DNA from: Bacteroidales bacterium
GTDB lineage: Bacteria > Bacteroidota > Bacteroidia > Bacteroidales > Bacteroidaceae
Reading direction: 5' to 3'
Assembly: GCA_004558535.1 (NCBI GenBank)
Contig: SFCP01000053.1
Location: 1 to 11,495, forward strand
Length of the DNA: 11,495 nt
In this document: positions 5,208 to 11,495 of the stretch, piece after piece
Layout of the letters: each line of letters starts with the position of its first letter
Numbering within the stretch: position 1 is the stretch's first letter
Notes under the pieces: generated by a model
The model's input: the letters and a program-made list of their open reading frames with translations, nothing else
Told to the model about the DNA's origin: nothing
Database searches by the model: none
Translations under genes and position numbers: made by a program

Positions 5208-6455
5208 ATGAACACGGACCGGCTTCAGACCCTCAAGCAACGCTATGGCATCGTGGGAAACTGCGACGCCCTGAACCGTGCACTCGAAGTGGCGCTGAAA
5301 ATCGCGCCCATCGACCTGTCCGTCCTCATCATGGGAGAAAACGGCGTGGGCAAGGAGGTATTCCCCCGCATCATCCACGACCACAGCCTCAGGAAGAACA
5401 AAAAATACTTTGCCGTCAACTGCGGCGCCATCCCCGAGGGCACCATCGACTCCGAACTCTTCGGACACGAAAAGGGAGCCTTTACAGGAGCCGTCGACCG
5501 CCGCGATGGCTATTTTACCGTAGCCAACGGCGGAACGCTCTTCCTCGACGAAGTAGGTGAACTGCCACCAGCCACACAGGCCCGCCTGCTGCGCGTACTC
5601 GAAACGGGCGAATACATTCCCGTCGGCGCCAGCGAAGTGCGCCACACCGACGTGCGCATCGTCGCAGCGACCAACGTCGATATGGAAAAGGCTATCGCCG
5701 AGGGCAAGTTCCGCCAGGACTTGTTCTACCGCCTCAACACCATCCCTATATCCATCCCCGCGCTGCGCGACCGCGGCGAAGACGCACTGCTGCTCTTCCG
5801 TAAATTCGCCCTCGAAATGAGCGAAAAATACAAAATGCCACCCGTACGCCTGGATCCGGCAGCACAGCAGCTCCTACTCGCCTACAACTGGCCCGGAAAC
5901 GTGCGACAGTTGAAAAACATCGCCGAAAATATGTCCGTCACCGCCGAGCAGCGCGAAATAACGCCCGAAATCCTCCGATTATACCTGCCCACCACAAACA
6001 CAGGCCGGCAAATAGTCCCACTGACAGGCGCAGAAAACGAACATAGCTTCGAAAAAGAGCGCGAACTGCTCTACCAAATCCTCTTCGACCTGCGACGCGA
6101 AGTCACAGAAATCAAGCGCTTCGTCGGCATGACCTCCGGCACAAAATCAGAACCCGGACAGTTGCCACGAACGGCCGACACGACCTACGTAGATAGCAAT
6201 CTCGTCCCCGTACATCCCACGGCAAAAACCGTAAAGGAGGAGGAGAGAAACACATACCTTGCCGCCGAAGAAGTAAAAGACAGCGAGGCCGCACCCGAAA
6301 CGGGACGCGGCGTGGAAAGCCTGGAGGAAATCGAAAAAAACATGATTCGCAAAACCCTGGAACGTACCGGAGGAAACCGAAGACTTGCCGCCGGACAACT
6401 GGGTATCAGCGAGCGCACACTCTACCGCAAAATAAAGGAGTATGGCTTGGATTAG
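5208..6455 (+). CDS. Sigma-54-dependent transcriptional activator (AAA+ and Fis-type HTH, no receiver)
   Basis: This 415-residue bacterial enhancer-binding protein would use ATP hydrolysis to open promoters bound by sigma-54 RNA polymerase. The AAA+ domain covers about residues 14-245. It shows Walker A GENGVGKE (43-50), the sigma-54 contact loop GAFTGA (90-95), Walker B TLFLDEVGE (110-118), the arginine region FRQDLFYRL (168-176) and sensor II GNVRQLKN (230-237). A variable linker (about 262-370) precedes a Fis-type helix-turn-helix (about 389-411, GNRRLAAGQLGISERTLYRK). The AAA+ domain begins almost at the N-terminus. There is no response-receiver, GAF or PAS domain, so activity is not controlled by direct phosphorylation of a receiver. 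Its 3' end overlaps the longest lptE frame by 14 nt, which suggests co-transcription with envelope genes. Its targets are unknown. Confidence 0.94.
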   Translation: MNTDRLQTLKQRYGIVGNCDALNRALEVALKIAPIDLSVLIMGENGVGKEVFPRIIHDHSLRKNKKYFAVNCGAIPEGTIDSELFGHEKGAFTGAVDRRDGYFTVANGGTLFLDEVGELPPATQARLLRVLETGEYIPVGASEVRHTDVRIVAATNVDMEKAIAEGKFRQDLFYRLNTIPISIPALRDRGEDALLLFRKFALEMSEKYKMPPVRLDPAAQQLLLAYNWPGNVRQLKNIAENMSVTAEQREITPEILRLYLPTTNTGRQIVPLTGAENEHSFEKERELLYQILFDLRREVTEIKRFVGMTSGTKSEPGQLPRTADTTYVDSNLVPVHPTAKTVKEEERNTYLAAEEVKDSEAAPETGRGVESLEEIEKNMIRKTLERTGGNRRLAAGQLGISERTLYRKIKEYGLD

Positions 6456-7083
6456 ACAAATGCTACACCCCCAATCAACCAGCAAAAAAAGCCGACAGGC
6501 GCGCGCAAATGCCACATCCGTAAAACCGGAAGCCAGCTGCGCGCAACCAAGTGCTGCCCGCGCGCGCACACGCACGCGTTCCTATAATATTATAAGGATT
6601 TGCTGCCTTGCCATCTGCCTCACCCTGAGTAGCTGCATCAGCTATAAATTTACCGGTACAAGCATCAATTACGACCTCATCAAGACTATTCAAATCGACA
6701 ACGTTCCTAATCGCGCGCCCTACGGCTGGGCGCCGATGGAAGCCATGTTCAATAACAAATTGCAAGACCTCTACGCCAACCAGACACGACTTAAATTGGT
6801 GAAACGAGGCGGCGATTTGCAAATAGCAGGAGAAATTACCGGCTACGACCAATTCAATAAATCCATTTCAGCCGACGGTTACTCCTCGCAAGTCCAGCTG
6901 AGAATGACAGTCAACATTCGTTTCCGCAATGTCAAGACTAATGAAAGCTGGGAGAAACAATTTTCCGCCACTACCCAATATGATTCCAACCAACAGCTTA
7001 GTGCTGTCCAGGAAACCTTGGTTAACGAAATGGTGAAAGACCTTACAGATCAAATTTTCAACGCTACGGTGGCGGATTGGTAA
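6442..7083 (+). CDS. lptE: LptE-like LPS-assembly lipoprotein
   Basis: LptE lipoproteins plug the outer-membrane translocon LptD, which inserts lipopolysaccharide into the outer leaflet. The hydrophobic stretch IIRICCLAICLTLSSC ends in a lipobox (LSSC, Cys65 of the longest frame). ISYKFTGTSI follows, then the pattern of Bacteroidetes LptE: VPNRAPYG, NNKLQDLYANQTRLKLVKRGGDLQIAGEITGY, and a C-terminal ATVADW. The mature part is about 149 residues, close to the family's size. The longest frame adds about 49 basic, Ala/Arg/Ser-rich residues before the signal peptide. No ATG, GTG or TTG occurs in frame between 6463 and the hydrophobic stretch; only ATT (6589, 6598) and ATA (6592) do. The start is therefore uncertain. 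An AGGAG lies only 1 nt before the ATG at 6442, and the ATG at 6460 is another option. Third in line after it are the TPR protein and secG. Confidence 0.8.
   Translation: MAWIRQMLHPQSTSKKSRQARANATSVKPEASCAQPSAARARTRTRSYNIIRICCLAICLTLSSCISYKFTGTSINYDLIKTIQIDNVPNRAPYGWAPMEAMFNNKLQDLYANQTRLKLVKRGGDLQIAGEITGYDQFNKSISADGYSSQVQLRMTVNIRFRNVKTNESWEKQFSATTQYDSNQQLSAVQETLVNEMVKDLTDQIFNATVADW
6559..6597 (-). repeat. Alternating purine-pyrimidine tract plus AT palindrome (Z-DNA-prone)
   Basis: Bases 6559-6579 form an unbroken 21-nt alternating run of CG and CA steps. The perfect 12-nt palindrome TATAATATTATA follows at 6583-6594, then AGG. Read on the minus strand it starts CCTTATAATATTATA and continues into the alternating tract. 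This is the same architecture as 2624-2655. It lies within the unusually long N-terminal part of the lptE reading frame. Confidence 0.55.
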
Positions 7084-7124
7084 GCCGTAAGCGAAAATAT
7101 CACCCATGTAAAAACAGGTAAGTC

Positions 7125-7886
7125 ATGAATTATAGTGTCAACGAGCTCATCCAGCGGCCCGAACTGCTCGACAGGGATACCCTCTACGGACTACGCGAAA
7201 TCGTAGCCCGCTATCCCTATTACCAGGCAGCCCGGCTGTTGTTCCTGAAGAACCTGTTTTTGCTACACGACTCGACTTTCGGCGAAGAATTGCGCCACGC
7301 AGCGCTGTACATGCCCGACCGGCGAGCTCTCTTCTGCATGGTCGAGGGCGACAACTACCGCATACAGCCCGAACCAGTGCTGCACGAGGAAAACCCGATG
7401 CCCGAACCGGGCGACCAAGACCGGACTATTTCCCTCATCGACAACTTCCTGAGCACCGCAGTCGCCGAGGAGGCAAAGCCAACCAAAGGTAAACAGCCCA
7501 CAGTAGACCCTACGAAGGATTATGTGGCTTACCTCATGCAACTGGAAGACGCGCAGCCTGAACCGGAGGCCTCGGAAAACCAACGTTCACAGCGAAGCTC
7601 CGAACTACTGGACGGTTATCTGGACCGGGGCGACGAGCGCATCGTACTACAGGAGACACCCGATTATCTACCCGAGACTTCCGCGGACGCAACTGCCGAA
7701 AACAATCCCGAAGAAGACTTCTTCACCGAAACATTGGCTAAAATCTACATAAAACAAGGCAGATACGAGAAAGCAATCGAAATTATACGCAAGCTAAACT
7801 TGAATTATCCAAAAAAAAATAGTTACTTTGCAGACCAAATTCGGTTCCTGCAAAAACTGATAATCATTAACAAGTATAATAAATAG
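7125..7886 (+). CDS. Small tetratricopeptide-repeat protein of unknown function
   Basis: This is a 253-residue, acidic, apparently cytoplasmic protein without a signal peptide or membrane segment. The N-terminal third (about 1-80) is helical and ordered in appearance (MNYSVNELIQRPELLDRDTL and beyond). The middle (about 85-195) is rich in Glu, Pro, Asp and Thr and is probably flexible. One TPR-like unit stands near the C-terminus (about 200-226, ETLAKIYIKQGRYEKAIEII), followed by a helix that may cap it. A protein-interaction role is inferred. It starts 41 nt after lptE and ends 9 nt before secG, so it is probably co-transcribed with both. I recognise no specific function. A run of nine A residues (7811-7819) lies in its 3' end. 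Confidence 0.85.
   Translation: MNYSVNELIQRPELLDRDTLYGLREIVARYPYYQAARLLFLKNLFLLHDSTFGEELRHAALYMPDRRALFCMVEGDNYRIQPEPVLHEENPMPEPGDQDRTISLIDNFLSTAVAEEAKPTKGKQPTVDPTKDYVAYLMQLEDAQPEPEASENQRSQRSSELLDGYLDRGDERIVLQETPDYLPETSADATAENNPEEDFFTETLAKIYIKQGRYEKAIEIIRKLNLNYPKKNSYFADQIRFLQKLIIINKYNK
7800..7830 (+). promoter_or_regulatory. Possible internal promoter for secG
   Basis: Inside the 3' end of the TPR gene, TTG (7800-7802) and TTACTTTG (7823-7830) are 20 nt apart. This fits the Bacteroidetes spacing, with one mismatch in the -7 box (TT for TA). ACTTTGCAGACC here is identical to the sequence at the 5123-5130 promoter. Transcription would start near 7837, about 59 nt before the secG ATG. Confidence 0.35.
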
Positions 7887-7895
7887 AAGAAAAAA

Positions 7896-8228
7896 ATGTA
7901 CGACGTGTTTGTAATTTTGGCTGTCATCACAGCAGTTCTGTTGGCGCTCATTGTACTGATTCAGGAATCCAAGGGCGGTGGTCTTGCCTCCAACTTCGCA
8001 TCCTCCAATCAGATTATGGGCGTACGCAAGACAACGGACGTGATTGAAAAAGCCACTTGGACACTGGCCGCTCTGCTGGTTGTGTTCAGCGTAGCCTCGG
8101 CTTTTTGCTTGGGAGGCAGCGAGAAAAAACAGGAAAGTCTGGTTAAGGAAATGAAAGCGCCTGCCACGCAGCAGACAAATACTCCCGGAACCGGCGCACA
8201 GCCTACTCCCGCACAGCCCGGTAAGTAA
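7896..8228 (+). CDS. secG: Preprotein translocase subunit SecG
   Basis: SecG is the small auxiliary subunit of the SecYEG inner-membrane channel that exports unfolded proteins. The 110-residue protein has two membrane helices (about 3-22 and 53-72). They flank the family signature IQESKGGGLASNFA (about 22-35) and the following GVRKTTDVIEKATW segment. A hydrophilic Thr/Pro/Gln-rich tail (about 76-110) follows, as is common in Bacteroidetes SecG. It is the last gene of the cluster, 9 nt after the TPR gene, and a strong hairpin follows it. Confidence 0.95.
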   Translation: MYDVFVILAVITAVLLALIVLIQESKGGGLASNFASSNQIMGVRKTTDVIEKATWTLAALLVVFSVASAFCLGGSEKKQESLVKEMKAPATQQTNTPGTGAQPTPAQPGK

Positions 8229-8263
8229 TACGTCGGTTTATCCGAGCGTTTTCTGCCCCTCGG

Positions 8264-8344
8264 GGCGGAGGTCTCTCCGCCTTTCCACCTTGTACGGCAA
8301 AGCCATCAGGCGTTGCCGGCGAGCGGAAAGGCGGAGAGATTTTG
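8264..8344 (+). terminator. Terminator between secG and the convergent hexosaminidase gene
   Basis: A perfect 15-bp stem pairs 8272-8286 with 8325-8339, and ATTTTG follows. The loop contains a nested 6-bp stem, CGGCAA (8295-8300) with TTGCCG (8313-8318). CTCCGCC (8275-8281) can instead pair with GGCGGAG at 8264-8270 in a 7-bp, 4-nt-loop hairpin, so two structures compete. The U tract is on the plus-strand side. Termination of the minus-strand gene here is plausible but less clear. Confidence 0.65.
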
Positions 8345-8356
8345 TATATAGGCGGG

Positions 8357-10375
8357 TCATCTCACCACCACCTCGTCGATGAAGATCCAACCGCCCTCCA
8401 GTCCGCACTTGCCGCGCAGGCGGATGTAGCGGGCCTGCTCCCGTCCGCGCCAGGTCCACCATTCGGTGGCGCTGCGGGCATCCTTTTCCACAGGAACGCC
8501 GTGTGTGTAGACGGTATGGAAGTTTTCGCCATCCTCTGACACCTCTATCAGAAACTCCGTGGGGAAGTAAATCCACGCGCCGCCGCTTTGATAGAAATCA
8601 GCCGCGATTTCGGTCACCTCGCGGGCTGTTCCGAGGTCGAGGGTCAGGTCGAGCGCGTAATCCTTACCGATAAATCCCAGCCATCGGCCGTCGCCGTAAT
8701 TCCATCCGCCTCCCCGGCCATCCGTCAGTGTGCTGTCGCCACTACCACTGTAGTATGGGCTGTACGGATGATGGTAAGTGACGGCAGCGCCCACGGCCTG
8801 GTGGCGCAGGGGTTCGGTGTATTCCGGCCGATTGCCCACTTCGTGGCTCAGGTCAAAGGCATTCACACCCGTGGCGCGCAGGCGGTTGGTTTCGTGGAGG
8901 GCACGGCGATAGAAATCCTCGTAGTCCTTTCGCTCCTCGCCCGTCCATCCGATTTCCGCCAAAGCCAGCAGTCGCGGGTAAAGCATATATTCCACGTGTT
9001 CGGGAGTAGGTATGTATTCCGTCCACAGGTTTCCCTGTACGCCCAGCAGGTGACTGCGTTGCGCAGGCGTCATGTCGGCCGCCGGACAGAAGTCGTAGAC
9101 GGTACGCAGTGGTGTATAGCCGCCGATAGCCTCGGGTTGGGTAGAGGGCGCATCCTGATAACCATCCAGATAGCAGTATTTGCCCGGCGCCATGATGACG
9201 TCGTAGCCATGGTCAGCGGCTTCGCGTCCCTTCTCCGGGTTTCTCCATACCATTACAGTCGTTTCCTCGCCCAGGTTGCCGTCGATGATTTCGTCCCACC
9301 CCAGCAGGCAGCGTCCTTTCTGCCGGAGGAAAGCACCCATTCGGCGTATCAGGTAGCTCTGCAGGCCGTTCACATCGGTCAGTCCCTCCTCGGCCATGCG
9401 CTGCCGGCACAACGGGCAGTCGGGCCACGAGGCCTTGGCCGCTTCGTCGCCCCCCACGTGGATATAGTAGGAAGGGAAGACCTCCATCACCTCCGTCAGG
9501 ACATTCTCCAGGAAAGCATAGGTTGCTTCGTTGCCCGGACAGAAGTCCGCTTGTTTGTAAGGTTCGTGCGTACAGGAGAGTTCGGGATAAGCGGTGAGCA
9601 CTTCTTCGGAATGGGCGGGCATTTCGATCTCCGGCACTACGGTGATGCCGCGCTGTGCGGCATAATCCACCAGTTCTCGCAGTTCCTGCTGCGTATAATA
9701 TCCGCCGTAGGCGCCCGGGGTGCCCTCTTCGACGTACTTACGTCCGCCGTTCCACCACGTCTTCCATAGAGAGTCGGTCCGCCAGGCTGCCAGCTCCGTC
9801 AGGCGCGGGTAGCGCTTGATTTCCATGCGCCATCCGGCAGCGTCGGTCAGGTGCAGGTGCAGGCGGTTGAACTTGTAGGCAGACAGGATGTCGACTTGTT
9901 TTTTCAGGAAATCGAGGGAGAAGAAATGGCGCGACACATCGAGCATAGCTCCGCGCCACCTGTAAGCGGGAAAGTCCGTCACGTCGCAGCACGCGGTCTT
10001 TCCCGCTTTTGTCAGTTGCTGCAGCGTGGCCACGGCATAGGTAAATCCCTGGCGCGATGCGGCGCAAACTATGACAGAGTCGGACGTGACGTGCAGGCTG
10101 TAGGCCTCCGGCGAAGGCGCCTCCTGCCACGTGTTCAGCAGCAGGACGCGGTGCTTGTCGCTGCGCGTCGCGGACGCACGGGCTGCCCATTCGCTGACGG
10201 GCTGTGCCCATCCGTTACTTTTCAAGGCCTTGTCGGCATAGCGCAGTCGGTAGCCCCGGCTCCAATCGAAAGCACCTTCGTGCATCCGGACACGTTGGGG
10301 AGCAGGAAGCAGGCTCTGTGCGCTGCCCCACAGGCCGCACAGGAACAGACAGAAAGTAAGCAGGTACTTTTTCAT
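8357..10375 (-). CDS. Secreted beta-N-acetylhexosaminidase (GH20) with C-terminal F5/8-type C (CBM32-like) domain
   Basis: This 672-residue glycoside hydrolase removes terminal GlcNAc or GalNAc residues from glycans. A Sec signal peptide (about 1-19, MKKYLLTFCLFLCGLWGSAQ) directs export. A GH20b-type domain (about 21-134) precedes the catalytic barrel (about 138-480). The barrel shows RGAMLDVSRHFF, NRLHLHLTDAAGWR, PEIEMPAHSEE and the catalytic HVGGDEA, whose Asp-Glu pair near residues 310-311 drives substrate-assisted catalysis. Trp-rich GWDEII and GVQGNLWTEYI line the active site. The end (about 530-672) is a discoidin/F5/8C-like beta-sandwich that may bind sugar. The ATG at 10375 is chosen because it begins the signal peptide; a longer frame would run through the promoter. 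No SusC/SusD pair lies nearby, so it is not visibly in a polysaccharide utilisation locus. Confidence 0.95.
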   Translation of the reverse strand: MKKYLLTFCLFLCGLWGSAQSLLPAPQRVRMHEGAFDWSRGYRLRYADKALKSNGWAQPVSEWAARASATRSDKHRVLLLNTWQEAPSPEAYSLHVTSDSVIVCAASRQGFTYAVATLQQLTKAGKTACCDVTDFPAYRWRGAMLDVSRHFFSLDFLKKQVDILSAYKFNRLHLHLTDAAGWRMEIKRYPRLTELAAWRTDSLWKTWWNGGRKYVEEGTPGAYGGYYTQQELRELVDYAAQRGITVVPEIEMPAHSEEVLTAYPELSCTHEPYKQADFCPGNEATYAFLENVLTEVMEVFPSYYIHVGGDEAAKASWPDCPLCRQRMAEEGLTDVNGLQSYLIRRMGAFLRQKGRCLLGWDEIIDGNLGEETTVMVWRNPEKGREAADHGYDVIMAPGKYCYLDGYQDAPSTQPEAIGGYTPLRTVYDFCPAADMTPAQRSHLLGVQGNLWTEYIPTPEHVEYMLYPRLLALAEIGWTGEERKDYEDFYRRALHETNRLRATGVNAFDLSHEVGNRPEYTEPLRHQAVGAAVTYHHPYSPYYSGSGDSTLTDGRGGGWNYGDGRWLGFIGKDYALDLTLDLGTAREVTEIAADFYQSGGAWIYFPTEFLIEVSEDGENFHTVYTHGVPVEKDARSATEWWTWRGREQARYIRLRGKCGLEGGWIFIDEVVVR

Positions 10376-10401
10376 CGTATCAGAATAGGTTTTTAGTAAG
10401 G

Positions 10402-10409
10402 CAAAAATA
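10402..10409 (-). promoter_or_regulatory. -7 promoter element of the hexosaminidase gene
   Basis: On the minus strand TATTTTTG fits TAnnTTTG. Transcription would start near 10395, about 20 nt before the ATG. I see no convincing TTTG 19-21 nt further upstream. It is divergent from the promoter at 10536-10543. Confidence 0.5.
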
Positions 10410-10535
10410 GGCAAAATAATCGGTTCGGACCTTCTACAACGGCGAAAAAGGCGACGACAAGGGCCTCGCACGAAACTTCCGGCTGCTTTCGGGCAAAAAA
10501 AGTGGATTGCGCAGGCTGCAACGTCGATTTTTTTG

Positions 10536-10543
10536 TAATTTTG
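10536..10543 (+). promoter_or_regulatory. -7 promoter element of the acidic hypothetical gene
   Basis: TAATTTTG is a perfect TAnnTTTG element followed by CATAAAG. The predicted transcription start is near 10550, leaving a short A-rich leader of about 20 nt. No -33 box is at standard spacing. The nearest TTG (10507-10509) is 26 nt upstream. Confidence 0.5.
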
Positions 10544-10570
10544 CATAAAGCATAAAAAAACACAACGTCC

Positions 10571-11011
10571 ATGAATGTCACTGACCAGACCCTGCAAACC
10601 ATTGACCGCGTCCTGCGGAAAGCTGCATCAAAGTTTACGAACGACGCCGAGAACATGCCGCTGACCGACATCTACCTGCAAGTGAAGCAGGAGAGCGGAG
10701 AAATTCTGGTATTCGACGACGACGAGACCGAACTTACCCGCTGCGTGGTCGAAGACTGGATTGGCAACGCCGATGAGGACTTCTACACAGCGGTGCAGCC
10801 CGTCCTGCGCGAGGGCATCCGCCGCAACCGTGAAATCCTGGACAACCTGCCCGTGCTGAAACCCTACTCGTTCGTACTTATCGACGAAGACCGGGAGACC
10901 GTGGCCGAGCTGCACTTGGTGGACGACGACCTGCTGCTCCTCGACGGCAACCTGATGGAGGGGCTCAACGAGGACCTGGAAAGCTTCTTAGACAACCTGA
11001 TGCAGAAATAG
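10571..11011 (+). CDS. Small acidic protein of unknown function
   Basis: The protein is 146 residues and strongly acidic, with no signal peptide, membrane helix or cysteine-rich motif. The N-terminal part looks helical (LQTIDRVLRKAASKF). The middle has strand-like segments (DIYLQVKQESGEILVFDDDE, YSFVLIDEDRETVAELHLVDDD). The C-terminus is a Leu/Glu/Asp-rich helix (about 127-145, LMEGLNEDLESFLDNLMQK). Clean promoter placement, codon use like its neighbours and absence of a better overlapping frame support a real gene. I do not recognise a named family. Its size and fold pattern resemble small cytoplasmic proteins conserved in Bacteroidales, but that is an impression. It is a single-gene unit, divergent from the hexosaminidase and convergent with the Nudix gene. 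Confidence 0.85.
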   Translation: MNVTDQTLQTIDRVLRKAASKFTNDAENMPLTDIYLQVKQESGEILVFDDDETELTRCVVEDWIGNADEDFYTAVQPVLREGIRRNREILDNLPVLKPYSFVLIDEDRETVAELHLVDDDLLLLDGNLMEGLNEDLESFLDNLMQK

Positions 11012-11329
11012 CCGCAGGAAGCCGACAATGGGCTGACGAGAAGTTGGCGCACAATGGACGCCGGCATTTTCGGGACAGCTACACAACTACAATCGCCCGG
11101 CAATCCATCGATAATAGCCCACTGCAGATGGCCGGCAGGGGGACACGGGGCACGAAGGACCGACCCACTCGCCGGCAAAGCATACCCCAAAAAGACTACA
11201 AGGCACTTGGACGAAACCAAGTGCCTTGTAGTCTTTTTGGTTCGAGGAGATCCGGATATTCCATTCCCTTGCATGCCCCACAGGCCCGCCACCGCGTACG
11301 GCCGAGCGGGCGACGGCACAAATCCCAGC
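11012..11329. other. Intergenic region between convergent genes
   Basis: This is a GC-rich stretch of 318 nt. Apart from the inverted repeat at 11187-11240 I see no gene, promoter element or RNA. Open frames here are interrupted or repeat-derived. Confidence 0.6.
11187..11240. terminator. Perfect 24-bp inverted repeat, bidirectional terminator
   Basis: Bases 11187-11210 pair without mismatch with 11217-11240 around the 6-nt loop ACGAAA. The outer part supplies AAAAA on one side and TTTTT on the other, so it can terminate transcription from both convergent genes. The arm contains ACTACAAGGCACTT, nearly identical to the 21-nt repeat junction at 443-456, which links this terminator to a dispersed repeat family. 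Confidence 0.75.
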
Positions 11330-11494
11330 CTAAGACCGCGCTGCCGCGCCGGGGTTGGCGGAAGCCGTGCCGAAGATGCGCTGCCACTCCTGCTCGAAAT
11401 TGGGCGTGAAGAAGCCGGTACCCAAACGGCTGCGGATTTCGTCGGCGCTGAAGAAGCGGCCGTCTGCCACTTCCTCCGAGGGCACGGGCTGCTG
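11330..11494 (-). CDS. C-terminal end of a probable Nudix hydrolase (partial)
   Basis: The minus strand reads 54 codons from the window edge to a TAG stop at 11330-11332. The peptide EEVADGRFFSADEIRSRLG followed by TGFFTPNFEQEWQRIF resembles the C-terminal part of Nudix hydrolases of the isopentenyl-diphosphate-isomerase-like type. Those proteins often end with a GRFF/W-x-x-x-EI segment and FTPNFExE. The Nudix box (GX5EX7REUXEEXGU) would lie upstream, outside the window, so the assignment is inferred from the tail only. The last 12 residues are Ala/Gly/Ser-rich. The gene is convergent with the acidic protein gene. Confidence 0.6.
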   Translation of the reverse strand, partial: QQPVPSEEVADGRFFSADEIRSRLGTGFFTPNFEQEWQRIFGTASANPGAAARS

Positions 11495-11495
11495 A

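Noticed and set aside
8588..9769. Plus-strand open frame (393 codons) opposite the hexosaminidase
   Set aside because: It is a shadow of the GH20 gene, lacks motifs, and has no promoter or plausible start context.
10376..10597. Upstream in-frame start that would lengthen the hexosaminidase by 74 residues
   Set aside because: The extension runs through the divergent promoter region and would bury the signal peptide.
11187..11240. Possible MITE or insertion-sequence ends
   Set aside because: The arms are only 6 nt apart with no internal element, no transposase and no target-site duplication. A terminator built from a repeat explains it better.

Overview
The window looks like a GC-rich chromosomal segment from the order Bacteroidales. 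Three things suggest this. Most genes or operons are preceded by the Bacteroidetes sigma-ABfr -7 element (TAnnTTTG). Start codons mostly lack Shine-Dalgarno sequences. The gene content is typical of the order: a regulator-lptE-TPR-secG run, rfbD/rfbB, and a secreted GH20 hexosaminidase. The species cannot be named from this sequence. No mobile element, prophage, CRISPR array or recognisable defence system is present.

Layout. Positions 1-848 contain no convincing protein gene. They hold a probable structured small RNA (about 60-196) with its own promoter and terminator, then a near-consensus promoter that runs straight into a hairpin with a U tract (300-383). After that come short tandem and direct repeats (421-519) and the promoter and structured leader of the next gene. 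Positions 849-2471 encode a membrane-anchored Ser/Thr protein kinase with MORN-like repeats beyond the membrane. A 488-nt gap follows, with a terminator, an alternating purine-pyrimidine tract, two hairpins and a promoter. Positions 2960-4981 form a two-gene operon, rfbD-rfbB, for dTDP-L-rhamnose synthesis.

Positions 5208-8228 are a co-directional cluster. It contains a sigma-54 activator without a receiver domain, an LptE-like lipoprotein that overlaps it, a small TPR protein and SecG. The cluster therefore joins a regulator to outer-membrane LPS assembly and protein export. Downstream and convergent is a secreted beta-N-acetylhexosaminidase (8357-10375, minus strand). An acidic protein of unknown function (10571-11011, plus) is divergent from it. 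It is separated from the C-terminal end of a probable Nudix hydrolase (minus strand, cut by the window edge) by a perfect 24-bp inverted repeat.

Most protein genes are ordinary envelope and housekeeping functions. The less ordinary signals are non-coding: the 60-196 RNA, the promoter-hairpin unit at 300-383, a short repeat family shared by 430-471 and 11187-11240, and two similar AT-rich plus Z-DNA-prone elements. One of those elements lies inside the unusually long N-terminus of the lptE reading frame. I found no convincing previously undescribed multi-gene system.
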